Source: Massilia forsythiae (GTDB taxonomy: Bacteria; Pseudomonadota; Gammaproteobacteria; Burkholderiales; Burkholderiaceae_D). Taken from it: a stretch of 64,000 bases of DNA. Position 1 is the first letter of the stretch, and every line of letters starts with the position of its first letter. Below the pieces are notes generated by a model. The model was not told the DNA's origin. It saw only the letters and a list, made by a program, of their open reading frames with translations, and did no database searches. The DNA lies in assembly GCF_012849555.1 (NCBI RefSeq), contig NZ_CP051685.1, positions 2,666,001 through 2,730,000 on the forward strand. The letters run 5' to 3'. Below, piece after piece: positions 28,534 to 38,336 of the stretch. The position numbers and the translations under genes were made by a program.

Positions 28534-29936
28534 TGTTCGACCTTCGCGTCTGCTGCCGATTGGGCGCCGATGGCGACTTCCTTCGACAGGTCCGGCTTGT
28601 GCGCCAGCTTCTGTTCCAGGTAATGGATGTTGGTGCCGCCTTCGATGAAGCGGGCGTCGACCATCAGTTCGCGGTGCAGCGGGATATTCGTCAGGATACC
28701 CTCGACCACCATCTCCGACAACGCGATCTGCATGCGGCGGATCGCCTGCTCGCGCGTGGCGCCGTAGGCGATGACCTTGCCGATCATCGAATCGTAGTGC
28801 GGCGGCACGTAATAGCCGGCGTACGAGTGCGAATCGACGCGGATGCCGGGACCGCCCGGCGGATGCCAGCCGGTGATGCGGCCCGGCGACGGGGTGAACT
28901 TGAACGGGTCTTCGGCGTTGATGCGGCACTCGATCGCGTGGCCCGACAGCATGATCTCGCGCTGCTTGAAGCGCAGGCGCTCGCCGCAGGCGATGCGGAT
29001 CTGTTCCTGCACGATGTCGATGCCGGTGATCATTTCGGTGACCGGGTGCTCCACCTGCACGCGGGTGTTCATCTCGATGAAGTAGAACTCGCCGTTCTCG
29101 TACAGGAACTCGAAGGTGCCGGCGCCGCGGTAGCCGATCTTGCGGCAGGCTTCGGCGCAGCGGTCGCCGATCTTCTCGATGAGCTTGCGCGGGATGCCCG
29201 GCGCCGGCGCTTCCTCGATCACCTTCTGGTGGCGGCGCTGCATCGAGCAGTCGCGCTCGCCCAGCCAGACCGCCTGCTTGTGCTCGTCGGCCAGTACCTG
29301 GATTTCCACGTGGCGCGGATTTTCCAGGTACTTCTCCATGTAGACTTCCGGGTTGCCGAAGGCGCTGCCGGCCTCGGTCTTGGTCATCGCCACCGCGTTC
29401 AGCAGGGCCGCCTCGGTATGCACCACGCGCATGCCGCGTCCGCCGCCGCCGCCGGCCGCCTTGATGATGACCGGATAGCCGACGCGGCGCGCGGTCTGGA
29501 TGATTTCCTTCGGATCGTCCGGCAAGGCGCCGTCCGAGCCCGGCACGCAGGGCACGCCGGCCTTGATCATGGCCTGCTTGGCCGAGACCTTGTCGCCCAT
29601 CAAGCGGATCGATTCCGGACGCGGGCCGATGAACACGAAGCCCGATTTTTCCACGCGCTCGGCGAAGTCGGCGTTTTCGGAGAGGAAACCGTAGCCCGGG
29701 TGGATCGCCTCGGCATCGGTCACTTCGGCCGCGCTGATGATGGCCGGCATGCTCAGGTAGCTCTTGGCCGACGGCGCCGGGCCGATGCAGACGGACTCGT
29801 CGGCAAGCTTCACGTACTTGGCGTCCTTGTCCGCTTCGGAGTGCACGACAACGGTCTTGATGCCCATTTCACGGCACGCGCGCTGGATACGCAACGCGAT
29901 TTCACCACGGTTGGCGATGAGGATTTTTTCAAACAT
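28530..29936 (-). CDS. accC: Acetyl-CoA carboxylase, biotin carboxylase subunit
   Basis: A 468-residue ATP-grasp enzyme that carboxylates biotin on AccB, the first half-reaction of fatty acid synthesis. It begins [20 protein letters not shown], has the glycine-rich ATP loop [14 protein letters not shown], the EAPAPGIP stretch and the catalytic [20 protein letters not shown]. The C-terminal 20 residues beyond the core are extra compared with the usual ~447. The start at 29936 is set by homology; longer upstream frames have no family resemblance. It lies 113 bases after accB and overlaps prmA. Confidence 0.96.
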   Translation of the reverse strand: MFEKILIANRGEIALRIQRACREMGIKTVVVHSEADKDAKYVKLADESVCIGPAPSAKSYLSMPAIISAAEVTDAEAIHPGYGFLSENADFAERVEKSGFVFIGPRPESIRLMGDKVSAKQAMIKAGVPCVPGSDGALPDDPKEIIQTARRVGYPVIIKAAGGGGGRGMRVVHTEAALLNAVAMTKTEAGSAFGNPEVYMEKYLENPRHVEIQVLADEHKQAVWLGERDCSMQRRHQKVIEEAPAPGIPRKLIEKIGDRCAEACRKIGYRGAGTFEFLYENGEFYFIEMNTRVQVEHPVTEMITGIDIVQEQIRIACGERLRFKQREIMLSGHAIECRINAEDPFKFTPSPGRITGWHPPGGPGIRVDSHSYAGYYVPPHYDSMIGKVIAYGATREQAIRRMQIALSEMVVEGILTNIPLHRELMVDARFIEGGTNIHYLEQKLAHKPDLSKEVAIGAQSAADAKVEQ

Positions 29937-30049
29937 GGTAAGTTCGATGTTTCTGTGAGTGCCGGCGGCATGCCGGGAACAACTGGATCGGGGGAGGGCG
30001 GACACCCGGCGCCGTGCGCCGCAGCGACCGCCTGCGCCGAGAGGGATCG

Positions 30050-30523
30050 TCAGCCGATCACGAACAGCGGCTGGCCGAATTCGACGGGCTGGCCGTTTTC
30101 CACCAGCACCTTGGTGACGGTGCCGGCGATGTCGGCATCGATTTCATTGAGGAGTTTCATCGCTTCGATGATGCACAGCGTGTCGCCTTCCTTCACGGTC
30201 GAGCCGACTTCGATGAAGGCCGGGGCGCCCGGCGCCGACGAACGGTAGAAGGTGCCGACCATCGGCGACTTGACCACGTGGCCGGTCGGCTCGGCGGCCG
30301 CGGCCGGGGCGGCGCCATTGGCCGCCGGGGCCGGCGCGGCGGCCTGCACGGCCGGCGCCGAGAATTGCTGCACGCCTTGCGGCGGGACCATGACCACCTG
30401 ACTCTGCGGGATTGCGGAAGACTTGACGATGCGAACCTTGCTTTCGCCTTCGGTGACTTCGAGTTCAGCAATATCCGATTCGGCGACGAGGTCGATCAAC
30501 GTCTTGAGTTTTCTTAGATCCAT
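30050..30523 (-). CDS. accB: Acetyl-CoA carboxylase, biotin carboxyl carrier protein
   Basis: A 157-residue carrier protein. Residues 1-45 form the N-terminal dimer/interaction region ([20 protein letters not shown]). An Ala/Pro-rich swinging linker spans 55-80. The biotinyl domain follows ([18 protein letters not shown]) with the biotinylation motif EAMKL at K123. It shuttles carboxybiotin between AccC and the transcarboxylase. It is in one run with accC, and 87 bases after aroQ, as in many proteobacteria. Confidence 0.96.
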   Translation of the reverse strand: MDLRKLKTLIDLVAESDIAELEVTEGESKVRIVKSSAIPQSQVVMVPPQGVQQFSAPAVQAAAPAPAANGAAPAAAAEPTGHVVKSPMVGTFYRSSAPGAPAFIEVGSTVKEGDTLCIIEAMKLLNEIDADIAGTVTKVLVENGQPVEFGQPLFVIG

Positions 30524-30610
30524 GTGAAACCCCTTGGAATTATTGGTTTAAGAGCATGCGGCGCGTCAGGTGTTGCGCGAATCCGCAAGAATGCGTGAAG
30601 TTGTCGTAGA

Positions 30611-31048
30611 TTAACGCTCTTTCAGAGCGAAGTCGATGGCAAAGCGATATCCATCAGCTCCCAGCCCGCAGATCGTGCCTTGCGCGATCGCGGACAAAAA
30701 CGAGTGGTGCCGGAACTCCTCACGCTTGTAGATATTAGAGATGTGCACTTCCACGAACGGAATGTCGACGCCGGCCAGCGCATCGCGCAGCGCCACGCTG
30801 GTGTGGGTCAGTCCGCCCGGGTTGATGACGATCGCATCGACCCCTTCCTGCCTGGCGGCATGGATACGGTCGATCAGCGCGCCCTCATGGTTGCTCTGGA
30901 AGCAGGCGCACTGCGCACCGGCCGCCGCCGCCTGGGCAGTGGCGGCCCGTTCGATATCGGCCAGCGTCGTCGCGCCGTACACTGCCGGCTCGCGCGTCCC
31001 CAGCAAATTCAGGTTGGGGCCGTTGAGCAGCAGGAGCTTTTTCGCCAT
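30611..31048 (-). CDS. aroQ: 3-dehydroquinate dehydratase, type II
   Basis: A 145-residue type II dehydroquinase of the shikimate pathway, converting 3-dehydroquinate to 3-dehydroshikimate as a dodecamer. Motifs are [17 protein letters not shown] with catalytic Y24, [32 protein letters not shown] and [18 protein letters not shown] with the active-site histidine and arginine. Length is normal. It starts at 31048, and an upstream in-frame ATG adds 16 residues that are not family-like. The other shikimate gene in the window is aroE at 38 kb. Confidence 0.95.
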   Translation of the reverse strand: MAKKLLLLNGPNLNLLGTREPAVYGATTLADIERAATAQAAAAGAQCACFQSNHEGALIDRIHAARQEGVDAIVINPGGLTHTSVALRDALAGVDIPFVEVHISNIYKREEFRHHSFLSAIAQGTICGLGADGYRFAIDFALKER

Positions 31049-31160
31049 GGTGGAACCGTCTGTTTGCCCGAAAGTCAGGCATTTTGCCGCCAACATGTCG
31101 TGTTGGCAAGCGCTAAAAAGCCGAGCGAAAAGAAGTGAACGACCGTTCGCGGATCAGTTG

Positions 31161-31709
31161 TCAACCTTGCAGCTTGGCAAGATCTGCACGCAACTGGTCG
31201 AATTTTAGGCGTCCCGTATACGTCTTGCGCACCTTGCCGTCGGCGCCGATCAGGACCGTGTACGGCAAGCCGCCGGTGGCGCTGCCCAGGCCGCGCGCCA
31301 GGTCGGTGGCGCCCATGCCGCCGACGTAGACCGGGTAGGCGACCTTGACCTTTTGCGTGAATTCCACCAGGTTGCCCGGGGAATCGATGCCGATGCCGAT
31401 CACGTTGAAATGCTTGCCGCCGTCCTTGGCCGCCAGCGCCGACAGTTCCGGCATCTCCTGCACGCATGGCGCGCACCACGATGCCCAGAAGTTCACCAGC
31501 AGCGGCTTGCCCTTCCATTGCGCCAGCGCCTGCGGCTTGCCGGCGAGGTCGTTCAGCGATTGGGCGTACAGCTTGGCGCTGCCGCCGTCCAGGCTGCCGT
31601 CCGCCGGGGTGGCGCTGGCCGGTCCGGTGGTCTTGACGCCGGCGATGGCGCCGAACACGGTAAAGGCGGTTGCCAGGATGGCGTAGCCCGCCAGTCGTTT
31701 CTTGTTCAT
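31161..31709 (-). CDS. TlpA-family thiol:disulfide oxidoreductase, exported
   Basis: A 182-residue thioredoxin-fold protein facing the periplasm. Residues 5-25 are a hydrophobic signal or anchor. The redox site is NFWASWCAPCVQEMPE with C79 and C82, and the cis-proline follows in GGLPYTVLIG. TlpA/ResA proteins keep cytochrome apoproteins or other periplasmic thiols reduced. The target here is not evident. Its ATG overlaps the stop of the preceding gene (ATGA). Confidence 0.92.
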   Translation of the reverse strand: MNKKRLAGYAILATAFTVFGAIAGVKTTGPASATPADGSLDGGSAKLYAQSLNDLAGKPQALAQWKGKPLLVNFWASWCAPCVQEMPELSALAAKDGGKHFNVIGIGIDSPGNLVEFTQKVKVAYPVYVGGMGATDLARGLGSATGGLPYTVLIGADGKVRKTYTGRLKFDQLRADLAKLQG

Positions 31710-32344
31710 TCGTCTTGTTCCAGGGTTTCGTCGGTCGTCATCAATGCGCGCAGGCCGGTCATGTCGACCCGCTGCAGGCGTCCATCGGCACGCGGCTTGA
31801 GGGCGCCGCGCAAATCGTTCAAGTCATACAGTTCGGCGTGCACGGTTTCCTTCTGCCATTGGAAACTCACCGTCTCGACCGGGTCGTGGCGCCCGCCCTT
31901 GAAGTGCGGGGTTTCCGAGATGTCGAGGTCGACGTTGCGGTTCAGCAGCCAGATCTCGACTTCCTTGGCGCTGTCGGCAAACAATTGCAAGTGGATATCG
32001 TCGTGCTCGCCGGCGGTGCCGCTCAGCACGCTGCCGGTCAGGTAGGGATTGAACTCGGCCAGGTGTTCCATCGCCTCGAGCGCGGCGCGGCGCTTGCGCA
32101 GCAGGCGCGCCGCCAGCGCCGGTCCCTGGAACAGTGCCTGGTAGCGGCGCACCTCGTCCTCGACCTGGAAATTGTCGGGCAAATAGTTCGGCGCCGGCCG
32201 GTCCACGCCCAGCACCTGACGCGCCGCCTTGGCCTTGGCGGTGGCATAGTCGGCGCCGTCCTGCGCGATCATGCGCGCCGCGGTGGCGGCGATGCGCGAG
32301 CGTAACTGTTGGAGGTCATCGTTTGGTGTAGGCATCATGTCCAT
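31706..32344 (-). CDS. Uncharacterised protein, possible nucleotidyltransferase-like fold
   Basis: About 212 residues. The N-terminal half is helical and charged. The C-terminal half contains NPYLTGSVLSGTAGEHDDIH and WLLNRNVDLDISE, which echo the GS-x(n)-DxD layout of nucleotidyltransferases but without a clean GS..(R)..SDIDL motif, so catalysis is doubtful. It overlaps tlpA and is divergent from mpl across 83 bp. Homologues beside mpl have been labelled as a muramate ligase, which the sequence does not support. ATGs at 32338 and 32335 are alternative starts. Confidence 0.6.
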   Translation of the reverse strand: MDMMPTPNDDLQQLRSRIAATAARMIAQDGADYATAKAKAARQVLGVDRPAPNYLPDNFQVEDEVRRYQALFQGPALAARLLRKRRAALEAMEHLAEFNPYLTGSVLSGTAGEHDDIHLQLFADSAKEVEIWLLNRNVDLDISETPHFKGGRHDPVETVSFQWQKETVHAELYDLNDLRGALKPRADGRLQRVDMTGLRALMTTDETLEQDE

Positions 32345-32427
32345 GATGATACTCTTGAACGGAAAAGGGCATCGCGTCGGGTAGAATCGCGTATTCGTTC
32401 TTTCCCCAGCATATTTTTCCGGTCAAC

Positions 32428-33810
32428 ATGCACATCCATATCCTCGGCATCTGCGGCACTTTCATGGGCGGACTGGCGGTCCTGGCCAAGGAGGCCGGAC
32501 ACCGCGTCACCGGCTGCGATGCCAACGTCTATCCCCCGATGAGTACCCAGCTCGAAGCCCAGGGGATCGAACTGATCCAGGGTTTTTCGCCGGAGCAGGT
32601 GGCGTTGAATCCGGACTTGTACGTGGTCGGTAACGTGATGACGCGCGGCAATCCGCTGATCGAGGAAATCCTGAATCGCGGCTTGCCGTATATGTCGGGA
32701 CCGCAATGGATCGGGGAACATATCCTGCGTCATAAATGGGTGCTGGCCGTGGCCGGCACGCATGGCAAGACCACGACCTCGTCGATGCTGGCCTGGATCC
32801 TGGAAGACGCGGGTTACTCGCCCGGCTTCCTGATCGGCGGCGTGCCGATGAACTTCGGCGTGTCGGCGCGCCTGTCAGGCGAACAGGACTCGGACTTCTT
32901 CGTGATCGAGGCGGACGAGTACGACACCGCCTTCTTCGACAAGCGCAGCAAGTTCGTGCACTACCACGCCAAGACCGCGGTGCTGAACAACCTGGAATAC
33001 GACCACGCCGACATCTTCCCGGACATCGGCGCCATCGAGACCCAGTTCCACCACCTGGTGCGCACCGTGCCCGGCGTCGGGCGCCTGGTGGTCAATGGCG
33101 ACGAGGCCGCGCTGGCGCGGGTGCTGAAACGCGGCTGCTGGAGCGAGAAGGAAAGCTTCGGCGCCTCGGGCGGGGTCGACTGGAGCCTGGTCGAGCACGC
33201 CGGCGGCGGCAGCTTCGAGGTGCTGTTCAAGAACGAGCTGCAGGGCACCGTGCAATGGGACCTGACCGGCCACCACAACCGCACCAATGCGCTGGCCGCG
33301 ATCGCCGCCGCGCGCCACGTCGGCGTGCCGCCGGCGCAGGCGATCGATTCGCTGGCGCGCTTCCAGAGCGTCAAGCGCAGGATGGAAGTGCGCGGCGCGG
33401 TGCGCGGCGTGACGGTGTACGACGACTTCGCCCACCATCCGACCGCGATCGCCACCACGGTCGGCGGCCTGCGCCAGAAGATCGGCGCGGCCAGTGGTAC
33501 GAATGGACGCATCCTGGCGGTGCTGGAACCGCGCTCGAACACCATGAAGCTGGGCGCCATGAAGGATGCGCTGCCGGGCAGCCTGAAGGATGCCGACCTG
33601 GTGTTCGGCTTCGGCAGCCAGCAGGCGCTGGGCTGGTCGCTGGCCGACGCCCTGAAACCGCTCGGCGCCATCGCCCACAGCTTCGACCAGATCGACTACA
33701 TGGTGCAGGCGATCGTGCAGGCGGCCCAGCCGGGCGACCATATCCTGGTGATGAGCAACGGCGGCTTCGGCGGCGTGCACCAGAAACTGCTGGACGCGCT
33801 GGCAGCATGA
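32428..33810 (+). CDS. mpl: UDP-N-acetylmuramate:L-Ala-gamma-D-Glu-meso-DAP ligase
   Basis: A 460-residue Mur-ligase that recycles the tripeptide from cell wall turnover by joining it to UDP-MurNAc. The N-terminal Rossmann part starts MHIHILGICGTFMGGLAVLA. The ATP site is VAGTHGKTTTSSMLAWIL. The DxxE region EADEYDTAFFDKRSKFVHY and LTGHHNRTNALAAIAAARHV are typical of the family. The full length and the HIHILGICGTFMGG start separate Mpl from MurC. It is the first gene of a plus-strand run with overlapping neighbours; a TAGAAT -10-like hexamer lies about 45 bases upstream. Confidence 0.95.
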   Translation: MHIHILGICGTFMGGLAVLAKEAGHRVTGCDANVYPPMSTQLEAQGIELIQGFSPEQVALNPDLYVVGNVMTRGNPLIEEILNRGLPYMSGPQWIGEHILRHKWVLAVAGTHGKTTTSSMLAWILEDAGYSPGFLIGGVPMNFGVSARLSGEQDSDFFVIEADEYDTAFFDKRSKFVHYHAKTAVLNNLEYDHADIFPDIGAIETQFHHLVRTVPGVGRLVVNGDEAALARVLKRGCWSEKESFGASGGVDWSLVEHAGGGSFEVLFKNELQGTVQWDLTGHHNRTNALAAIAAARHVGVPPAQAIDSLARFQSVKRRMEVRGAVRGVTVYDDFAHHPTAIATTVGGLRQKIGAASGTNGRILAVLEPRSNTMKLGAMKDALPGSLKDADLVFGFGSQQALGWSLADALKPLGAIAHSFDQIDYMVQAIVQAAQPGDHILVMSNGGFGGVHQKLLDALAA

Positions 33811-34463
33811 ACGCCCCGGCGCCGGCCCAGTGCCCTGAATATTTGTTGTACCTGCACGGCTTCCGCTCGTCGCCGCGTTCCTATAAAGCGCGCGTGGTGC
33901 AGGAACGCCTGACGCGCGCCGGGCTGGCCGGCAAGCTGATCTGCCCGCAACTGCCGGCCTCGCCCAGGGCGGCGATGGAGCTGGTGCTGACCCTGGTCGA
34001 GCGCCACGCGCGCGCCGATGCGAACCGCGTGGCCATCGTCGGCTCGTCGCTGGGCGGCTTCTACGCCACCTGGCTGGCCGAGCGCTTCGGCTGCCGCGCG
34101 GCGCTGGTGAATCCGGCGGTCGACCCGTTGAAGAACCTGGAGCAGCACGTCGGCGTGACCACCGCCTGGCATTCGGACGCACCGTTCGAATTCAAGCGCG
34201 ACTACATCGACGAGCTGGCCGCGCTGAAGATCGCCGGCATCACCCGGCCGCAGCGCTATTACCTGCTGGCCGCGACCGGCGACGAGGTGCTGGACTACCG
34301 CGACATGCTGGCCCACTACGCCGGCGCACCCGGCCACCTGATCCAGGGCGGCGACCACGCGGTGTCGGACTTCGAGCGCTACGTCGACGCCGTGCTGGCG
34401 TTCTGCGGCTTCGCGGCGGCGGACGGAACAGAGGGCGCGGCCGGATCGGACCCGCGGCAGTGA
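33807..34463 (+). CDS. YqiA-like alpha/beta-hydrolase (esterase)
   Basis: A 218-residue serine hydrolase of the YqiA/UPF0227 type. The nucleophile elbow is GSSLGGFYATWLAERFG, the acid probably in ATGDEVLDYRDM and the histidine in GGDHAVSDFERY. It begins with LLYLHGFRSSPRSYKA, the oxyanion-hole HGF motif. It overlaps mpl (ATGA) and ubiC (GTGA), so it is cotranscribed. The substrate is unknown; E. coli YqiA acts on short-chain esters. Confidence 0.88.
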   Translation: MNAPAPAQCPEYLLYLHGFRSSPRSYKARVVQERLTRAGLAGKLICPQLPASPRAAMELVLTLVERHARADANRVAIVGSSLGGFYATWLAERFGCRAALVNPAVDPLKNLEQHVGVTTAWHSDAPFEFKRDYIDELAALKIAGITRPQRYYLLAATGDEVLDYRDMLAHYAGAPGHLIQGGDHAVSDFERYVDAVLAFCGFAAADGTEGAAGSDPRQ

Positions 34464-35110
34464 ACCACGCGTCGCTGCGCCGGGCCCGCTGGCTGGCGCA
34501 TCCCGGCGGCGTGCGCGCCCCGGCCGCCTTGCACGACTGGCTGACCACGCCCGGCTCGCTGACCGCGCGCCTGGTCGCCCACAGCCGCGCGTTCCGGGTA
34601 CAGAAGCTGCGCCAGGGGCGCGCGCCGTGCCTGGCCGACGAGGCGGCGGCGCTCGGCCTGGCGCGCGCACAGCAGGTCATCGAGCGCGAAGTGCTGCTGC
34701 GCTGCGACGGCGTGGCGGCAGTCTACGGCCACACGGTGATGCCGCTGGATGCCGACGCCGGCGACTGGCCGCTGTTCTCGGCATTGGGCGAACGCTCGCT
34801 CGGCACCACGCTCTTCCACGATCCGCTGGTGCGGCGCGGCGCCTTGCAGTTCGCGCGCATCCGTCCCGGACACCCGCTGCTGGCGCGCATGCGCGCGGCG
34901 CTCGGCACCGCGTTCGACGCGGATGCCACATACTATGCCCGGCGCTGCGTCTATCGCCGCCGTCAAGGCCTGCTGATGGTCACCGAGGTATTCTTGCCGG
35001 CGGTGCTCGACCTGGCGCCGGCCGCAACCACAAGGGAAGCACGGCCAGCCGCCATCCGTACCGGCAACGGCGACAGCGGCGGCGCGGCTCCCGTAACGAA
35101 CACGAAATGA
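34460..35110 (+). CDS. ubiC: Chorismate lyase
   Basis: A 216-residue chorismate lyase that releases 4-hydroxybenzoate for ubiquinone synthesis. Recognisable parts are VIEREVLLRCDG (conserved Arg), LGERSLGTTLFHDPLVRRG, YARRCVYRR and the catalytic glutamate in LLMVTEVFLP. The start is GTG at 34460, overlapping the esterase stop (GTGA). The final 30 residues beyond the fold are unconserved. No ubiA is adjacent. Confidence 0.88.
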   Translation: MNHASLRRARWLAHPGGVRAPAALHDWLTTPGSLTARLVAHSRAFRVQKLRQGRAPCLADEAAALGLARAQQVIEREVLLRCDGVAAVYGHTVMPLDADAGDWPLFSALGERSLGTTLFHDPLVRRGALQFARIRPGHPLLARMRAALGTAFDADATYYARRCVYRRRQGLLMVTEVFLPAVLDLAPAATTREARPAAIRTGNGDSGGAAPVTNTK

Positions 35111-35111
35111 C

Positions 35112-37217
35112 ATGAACGTATTTTTTGAAGAGTCGGGCGATTTCAAGGTCGGCAGCGTATTGTCGCAGGCCGGCGAGGCCTACCAGGTCGAAATGCCGAG
35201 CGGGAAGCGCACCAAGGTCAAGACCAAGGACGTGATGCTGCAGTTCGAGAAGCCGGCCCCGGCCGAGCTGCTGGAGCAGGCCAAGGCGATCGCCGCCGAC
35301 ATCGATCTCGAGTTCCTGTGGGAAGTGGCGGGCGAAGACGAGTTCGGCTTCGCCGAGCTGGGCGCCGAGTACTTCGGCCACGCGCCGCTGCCGTTCGAGG
35401 CGGCCGGCCTGGTGCTGGCGCTGCACAACGCGCCGATCTATTTCTATAAAAAGGGCCGCGGCCGCTACAAGGCGGCCCCGGAGCAGTCGCTGCGCGCGGC
35501 GCTGGCCGGGATCGAAAAGAAGAAGCAGCAGGCGCTGGTGCAGGCATCCTACGTCGACGAACTGAAAGCCGGACGCCTGCCGGCCGCGCTGCAGCCGCTG
35601 GTGCAGCAACTGCTGTTCAAGCCGGACAAGAACGGCATCGAATTCAAGGCGCTGGACACCGCCGCCAGCGAACTGCAGACCACGCCGCAGCGCCTGATGC
35701 TGAGCACCGGCGGCATCGCCTCGGCCAAGGACTTGCACATGGCGCGCTTCCTGTTCGAGAACTTCCCGCGCGGCGCCGGCTTTGCGCCGGTGACGGCGCC
35801 GGCACCGGTCGGCGAGCTGCCGCTGGCGAAGGTGGCCGCGTTCTCGATCGACGACGTGACCACCACCGAGATCGACGACGCCTTTTCGGTAGAGAAGCTG
35901 GACGACGGCACGGTACGGGTCGGCATCCACATCGCCGCGCCGGGCCTGGGCATCCGTCCGGACGACGCCATCGACAAGATCGCGCGCGCGCGCATGTCGA
36001 CCGTGTACATGCCGGGCGATAAGATCACCATGCTGCCGGACGAAGTCGTGAACGCCTTCACCCTGGCCGAGGGCACGGATTGCCCGGCGCTGTCGCTGTA
36101 CGCGACGCTCGACCCGGCCGGCTGGACCGTGCTGTCCACCACCACGCGCGCCGAACGCGTGCCGATCAAGAGCAACCTGCGGCATAACGACCTCGACCAG
36201 CTGGTCAACGAAGAGACCCTGGAAAGCGGAGAAGGCGAGTACCCGCACAAGGACGAACTCGGCCTGCTGTGGCAGTGGGCGCTGCAGCTGGAAGCGGGCC
36301 GCATGAAGAAGCGCGAAGCCTTCGGCCTGAAGCCGGAACAGGCGAATCGCGTCGACTTCAATTTCTATGTCGAGGACGACGTGGTCAGCATCGTGCGCAG
36401 GAAGCGCGGCGCGCCGCTCGACAAGATCGTGGCCGAGCTGATGATCTTCGCCAACAGCACCTGGGGCAAGCTGCTGCACGACTGCGGCGTGCCGGGCATC
36501 TACCGCTCGCAGGGGCCGGGCGCGGGCGGCTGGAACGCCAAGATCCAGGTGCGCATGGTGACCCACGCGGCGCCGCACCAGGGCCTGGGCGTCGACCAGT
36601 ACGCCTGGAGCACCTCGCCGCTGCGCCGCTACACCGACCTGGTCAACCAGTGGCAGATCCTGGCCTGCGCGTCCAACGGCGTGACCGCACCGCTGGTGGC
36701 GCCGTTCAAGCACCGTGACGCCACGCTGTTCTCGATCGTCTCCGCCTTCGACGCGGCGTATGCGGCATATAACGACTTCCAGCAGAACATGGAGCGTTAC
36801 TGGTGCCTGCGCTGGCTGGGCCAGGAGCAGGCCAGGCAGGTCGACGCCGTGGTGCTCAAGGACGAGGTGCTGCGCCTGGTCGAGATTCCGCTGGTGATCC
36901 GCATGCCGGGCATGCCCTCGGTGCCCCGCGGCGCCCAGGTGCGCCTGGACATCGTGCGCTGGGACGAGGTCGACCTGACGCTGGAAGCGCGCCTGTTGGA
37001 AGTGGCGGCGGCGCCGGCCGACACCGGCGCGTTCGAGGAAGAAGAGGAAGAATCCGCGCCGGCCGAGGGCGCCGAGGGTGGGCAGGATGCCGACAGCGGC
37101 GAGGCTGCCGCGCAAGAGGCGGCCGAGGCCGAAGGCGCGGTGACGGTGGTCGATCCGGAAACCCAGACCGATGTCACGGCCGAACCGGCGCCGCCGCAGG
37201 CACCGCAAGCGGCTTGA
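35112..37217 (+). CDS. RNB-domain exoribonuclease (RNase II/R family)
   Basis: A 701-residue 3'-to-5' exoribonuclease of the RNB family. The catalytic segment is AFSIDDVTTTEIDDAFSV (about residues 243-260), whose aspartates bind magnesium, followed by HIAAPGLGI and STVYMPGDKITMLP. A late YAWSTSPLRRYTDLVNQWQ motif is the family signature. The S1 domain is short or absent, and the last ~70 residues are an acidic Glu/Ala tail (FEEEEEESAPAEGAEGG). It is smaller than RNase R, and the betaproteobacterial order RNB-tonB-aroE-mtgA suggests an operon. Confidence 0.92.
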   Translation: MNVFFEESGDFKVGSVLSQAGEAYQVEMPSGKRTKVKTKDVMLQFEKPAPAELLEQAKAIAADIDLEFLWEVAGEDEFGFAELGAEYFGHAPLPFEAAGLVLALHNAPIYFYKKGRGRYKAAPEQSLRAALAGIEKKKQQALVQASYVDELKAGRLPAALQPLVQQLLFKPDKNGIEFKALDTAASELQTTPQRLMLSTGGIASAKDLHMARFLFENFPRGAGFAPVTAPAPVGELPLAKVAAFSIDDVTTTEIDDAFSVEKLDDGTVRVGIHIAAPGLGIRPDDAIDKIARARMSTVYMPGDKITMLPDEVVNAFTLAEGTDCPALSLYATLDPAGWTVLSTTTRAERVPIKSNLRHNDLDQLVNEETLESGEGEYPHKDELGLLWQWALQLEAGRMKKREAFGLKPEQANRVDFNFYVEDDVVSIVRRKRGAPLDKIVAELMIFANSTWGKLLHDCGVPGIYRSQGPGAGGWNAKIQVRMVTHAAPHQGLGVDQYAWSTSPLRRYTDLVNQWQILACASNGVTAPLVAPFKHRDATLFSIVSAFDAAYAAYNDFQQNMERYWCLRWLGQEQARQVDAVVLKDEVLRLVEIPLVIRMPGMPSVPRGAQVRLDIVRWDEVDLTLEARLLEVAAAPADTGAFEEEEEESAPAEGAEGGQDADSGEAAAQEAAEAEGAVTVVDPETQTDVTAEPAPPQAPQAA

Positions 37218-37245
37218 CGGTTTGTCATCCCTGCAAAATCCTGTT

Positions 37246-37274
37246 GCTTCGGGGACCGATAGTTTCCCCGAAGC
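37246..37274. other. Hairpin between the RNB gene and tonB
   Basis: A perfect 10-bp stem GCTTCGGGGA/TCCCCGAAGC with a nine-base loop, no T run. It lies about 30 bases after the RNB stop and upstream of a TAGAAT -10-like sequence before tonB. Confidence 0.55.
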
Positions 37275-37341
37275 CTCGCAAACTCGCGCTCGCGCACGGT
37301 AGAATGGATCTTCCCTGTTCCAATACCCTTCCGCGCAGCAC

Positions 37342-38226
37342 GTGAAGTACGCTCGACAACACCGCCCCCTGCTGATCGCCGTCACCGTCTCGGTGCTGGC
37401 GCACGCCGCCCTGCTGGCGATCCGTTTCGCCGCGCCGGACGCATTCCGCCTGGTGCCGGCCGATCCGGGCCTGGAAGTCATCCTGGTCAACGCCAAGCAC
37501 CAGCGCGCCCCGGTCAAGGCCGAGGCGCTGGCGCAGGCCAACCTGGATGGCGGCGGCAATGCCGATAGCGGCCGCGCGCAATCGCCGCTGCCCGACCTCA
37601 AGCGCATCGAGGACGGCGACAGCATCAAGGCCATGCAGCGCCGCATCGCCGAGCTGGAGCGGCAGCAGAACAACATCCTGACGCGCACGCGCGCCTCGCC
37701 CTTGAATACCGCCGCGCCCACCGAGCAGGCCAAGCCGGACCCCAGCCGCAATGGCGCCGACAATGCCGACACCACGCGCGCGATCGCGCGCATGACGGCC
37801 GAGATCACCCAGCGCATCGCCGACGAAAATAAACGGCCGCGCAAGACCTTCATCAGCCCGAGCACCCAGGAAGCCGGCTACGCCCTGTACTACAAGTCGA
37901 TGCAGAAGCGCGTCGAGGAAGTCGGCACGCTGAATTTCCCGCAGCAGGGCGGGCGCAAGCTGTACGGCGAGCTGGTGGTGTACATCCCGGTGTTCCAGGA
38001 CGGCAGCATCTACGAAAAGGAAGGCGGGCCGCGCATCGAGCGCGGCTCCGGCAACGCGGCGCTGGACCAGGCCGCGCTGGCGATCGTGCGCCGCGCGGCG
38101 CCGTTCGGCAAATTCCCGGCCAACATGCGCTCGTCCGACAAGGATGACTTGTGGATCGTGGTGACCCGTTTCAAATTCACGCGCGAGGAAAAGCTGCAGG
38201 CGGAGCTGGGTGCGAGTGGTGCGTGA
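37342..38226 (+). CDS. TonB-like energy transducer
   Basis: A 294-residue inner-membrane-anchored periplasmic protein. Residues 9-28 form the single N-terminal membrane helix ([20 protein letters not shown], with the His of the TonB anchor). A linker with a coiled-coil stretch follows ([18 protein letters not shown]), and the C-terminal TonB fold spans about 200-290 ([19 protein letters not shown]). It lacks a long Pro-rich region. With ExbB/ExbD (not in this window) it would energise outer-membrane receptors such as the one at 41.5 kb. GTG start. Confidence 0.85.
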   Translation: MKYARQHRPLLIAVTVSVLAHAALLAIRFAAPDAFRLVPADPGLEVILVNAKHQRAPVKAEALAQANLDGGGNADSGRAQSPLPDLKRIEDGDSIKAMQRRIAELERQQNNILTRTRASPLNTAAPTEQAKPDPSRNGADNADTTRAIARMTAEITQRIADENKRPRKTFISPSTQEAGYALYYKSMQKRVEEVGTLNFPQQGGRKLYGELVVYIPVFQDGSIYEKEGGPRIERGSGNAALDQAALAIVRRAAPFGKFPANMRSSDKDDLWIVVTRFKFTREEKLQAELGASGA

Positions 38227-38275
38227 CGTCGACGTACGTAGGCGTTTTACGCGGCGCATGGTTTGCTTGGACGCG

Positions 38276-38314
38276 TGGACGGCATAGCCGCCTCGCCGGC
38301 CACGTCCACCCCAC
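38276..38314. repeat. 39-bp dispersed repeat, family 2, copy 2
   Basis: Matches 1706-1744 at 36 of 39 positions. Here the ends form a perfect 7-bp inverted repeat GTGGACG/CGTCCAC. It lies in the 110-bp gap between tonB and aroE. Confidence 0.7.
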
Positions 38315-38336
38315 GACGGTTTCATCAGACAAGAAC

